Part shown: in pieces, positions 5,607 to 5,751 of the stretch
How the letters are laid out: each line of letters starts with the position of its first letter
How positions within the stretch are numbered: the first letter of the stretch is position 1
Assembly: GCA_024697705.1 (NCBI GenBank)
Contig: JAILFF010000227.1
Coordinates: forward strand, 1 to 5,751
Length of the DNA: 5,751 nucleotides
Direction: 5' to 3'
Source: Ruminococcus sp.
Lineage (GTDB): Bacteria; Bacillota; Clostridia; Oscillospirales; Ruminococcaceae
Notes under the pieces: model-generated
Seen by the model: only the letters and a program-made list of their open reading frames with translations
What the model was told of the DNA's origin: nothing
Databases searched by the model: none
Position numbers and translations under genes: made by a program

Positions 5607-5751
5607 TCACTCCTCCGGCTTATTTTCTTCCTTGGGCTTGGAATACTTTTCAAACAGAAAGTCAAGGAAGGACTGAAGCACATTCAAGCTTTCGGGAGAA
5701 ACGTCCATCGAAAGGAACTTGTGCAGAATTTCGGGTGATATCTGCATACCG
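5607..5751 (-). CDS. Unrecognised protein, C-terminal part
   Basis: A minus-strand frame is open from the window edge to TGA at 5609-5607 and encodes 47 residues. It reads MQISPEILHKFLSMDV, then an amphipathic stretch (SLNVLQSFLDFLFEKY), ending in a charged tail (KPKEENKPEE). The ATG at 5747-5745 could be the true start, giving a 46-residue protein, but its ribosome site would lie outside the window; otherwise this is the C-terminus of a longer gene. Composition and codon use are protein-like, and the predicted structure is mostly helical. There is no membrane segment or signal peptide. A GACAGG/CCTGTC hairpin and the large palindrome follow its stop. Confidence 0.6.
   Translation of the reverse strand, partial: GMQISPEILHKFLSMDVSPESLNVLQSFLDFLFEKYSKPKEENKPEE

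Overview
The window looks like a chromosomal segment of a gut-type Gram-positive Clostridia member, probably Ruminococcus or a close relative in the Oscillospiraceae. This is an inference from protein style: an L,D-transpeptidase with a long charged cytoplasmic tail, a surface protein ending in an SPKTG-type sorting signal, a BspA/DUF285 leucine-rich repeat protein, strong AGGAGG ribosome sites and mixed codon use. No rRNA, tRNA, CRISPR array, transposase or phage gene is visible.

Layout. Positions 1-392 hold two minus-strand genes in poor condition. One is a secreted-protein gene with a TAA just after its signal peptide; the other is a small one-helix membrane protein whose frame seems shifted at a five-base homopolymer. 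Positions 471-2147 (minus) encode an intact, membrane-anchored YkuD-type L,D-transpeptidase with a complete HGC motif. Positions 2148-2445 are a divergent control region: a 23-bp inverted repeat (20/23 matches) carries an ATGACA -35 box in each arm, and each box is followed at exactly 17 nt by an outward -10 box. Positions 2446-3402 (plus) encode a cell-wall-anchored protein with a Ser/Ala/Glu-rich stalk. It lacks a signal peptide and begins immediately after the -10 box, so its 5' end looks deleted. Two terminators face each other at 3433-3560.

Positions 3607-4387 (minus) are a decayed BspA-like surface protein gene: 5'-truncated, with an internal TAA and a +1 frameshift in a T5 run. Positions 4511-5143 (plus) encode an intact GNAT acetyltransferase with its own promoter and ribosome site. 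Positions 5144-5606 hold no convincing gene, only coding-like scraps and a 78-bp imperfect palindrome at 5502-5579. Positions 5607-5751 (minus) are the end, or all but the start region, of an unrecognised gene.

Taken together this is a cell-envelope locus (peptidoglycan cross-linking, wall-anchored and secreted proteins). The transpeptidase and acetyltransferase are intact, while every surface or secreted gene is truncated, stopped or frameshifted. Either the surface genes are decaying or rearranged, or the assembly has homopolymer errors; both may be true. The most interesting new structure is the mirrored promoter pair between the transpeptidase and the surface protein.
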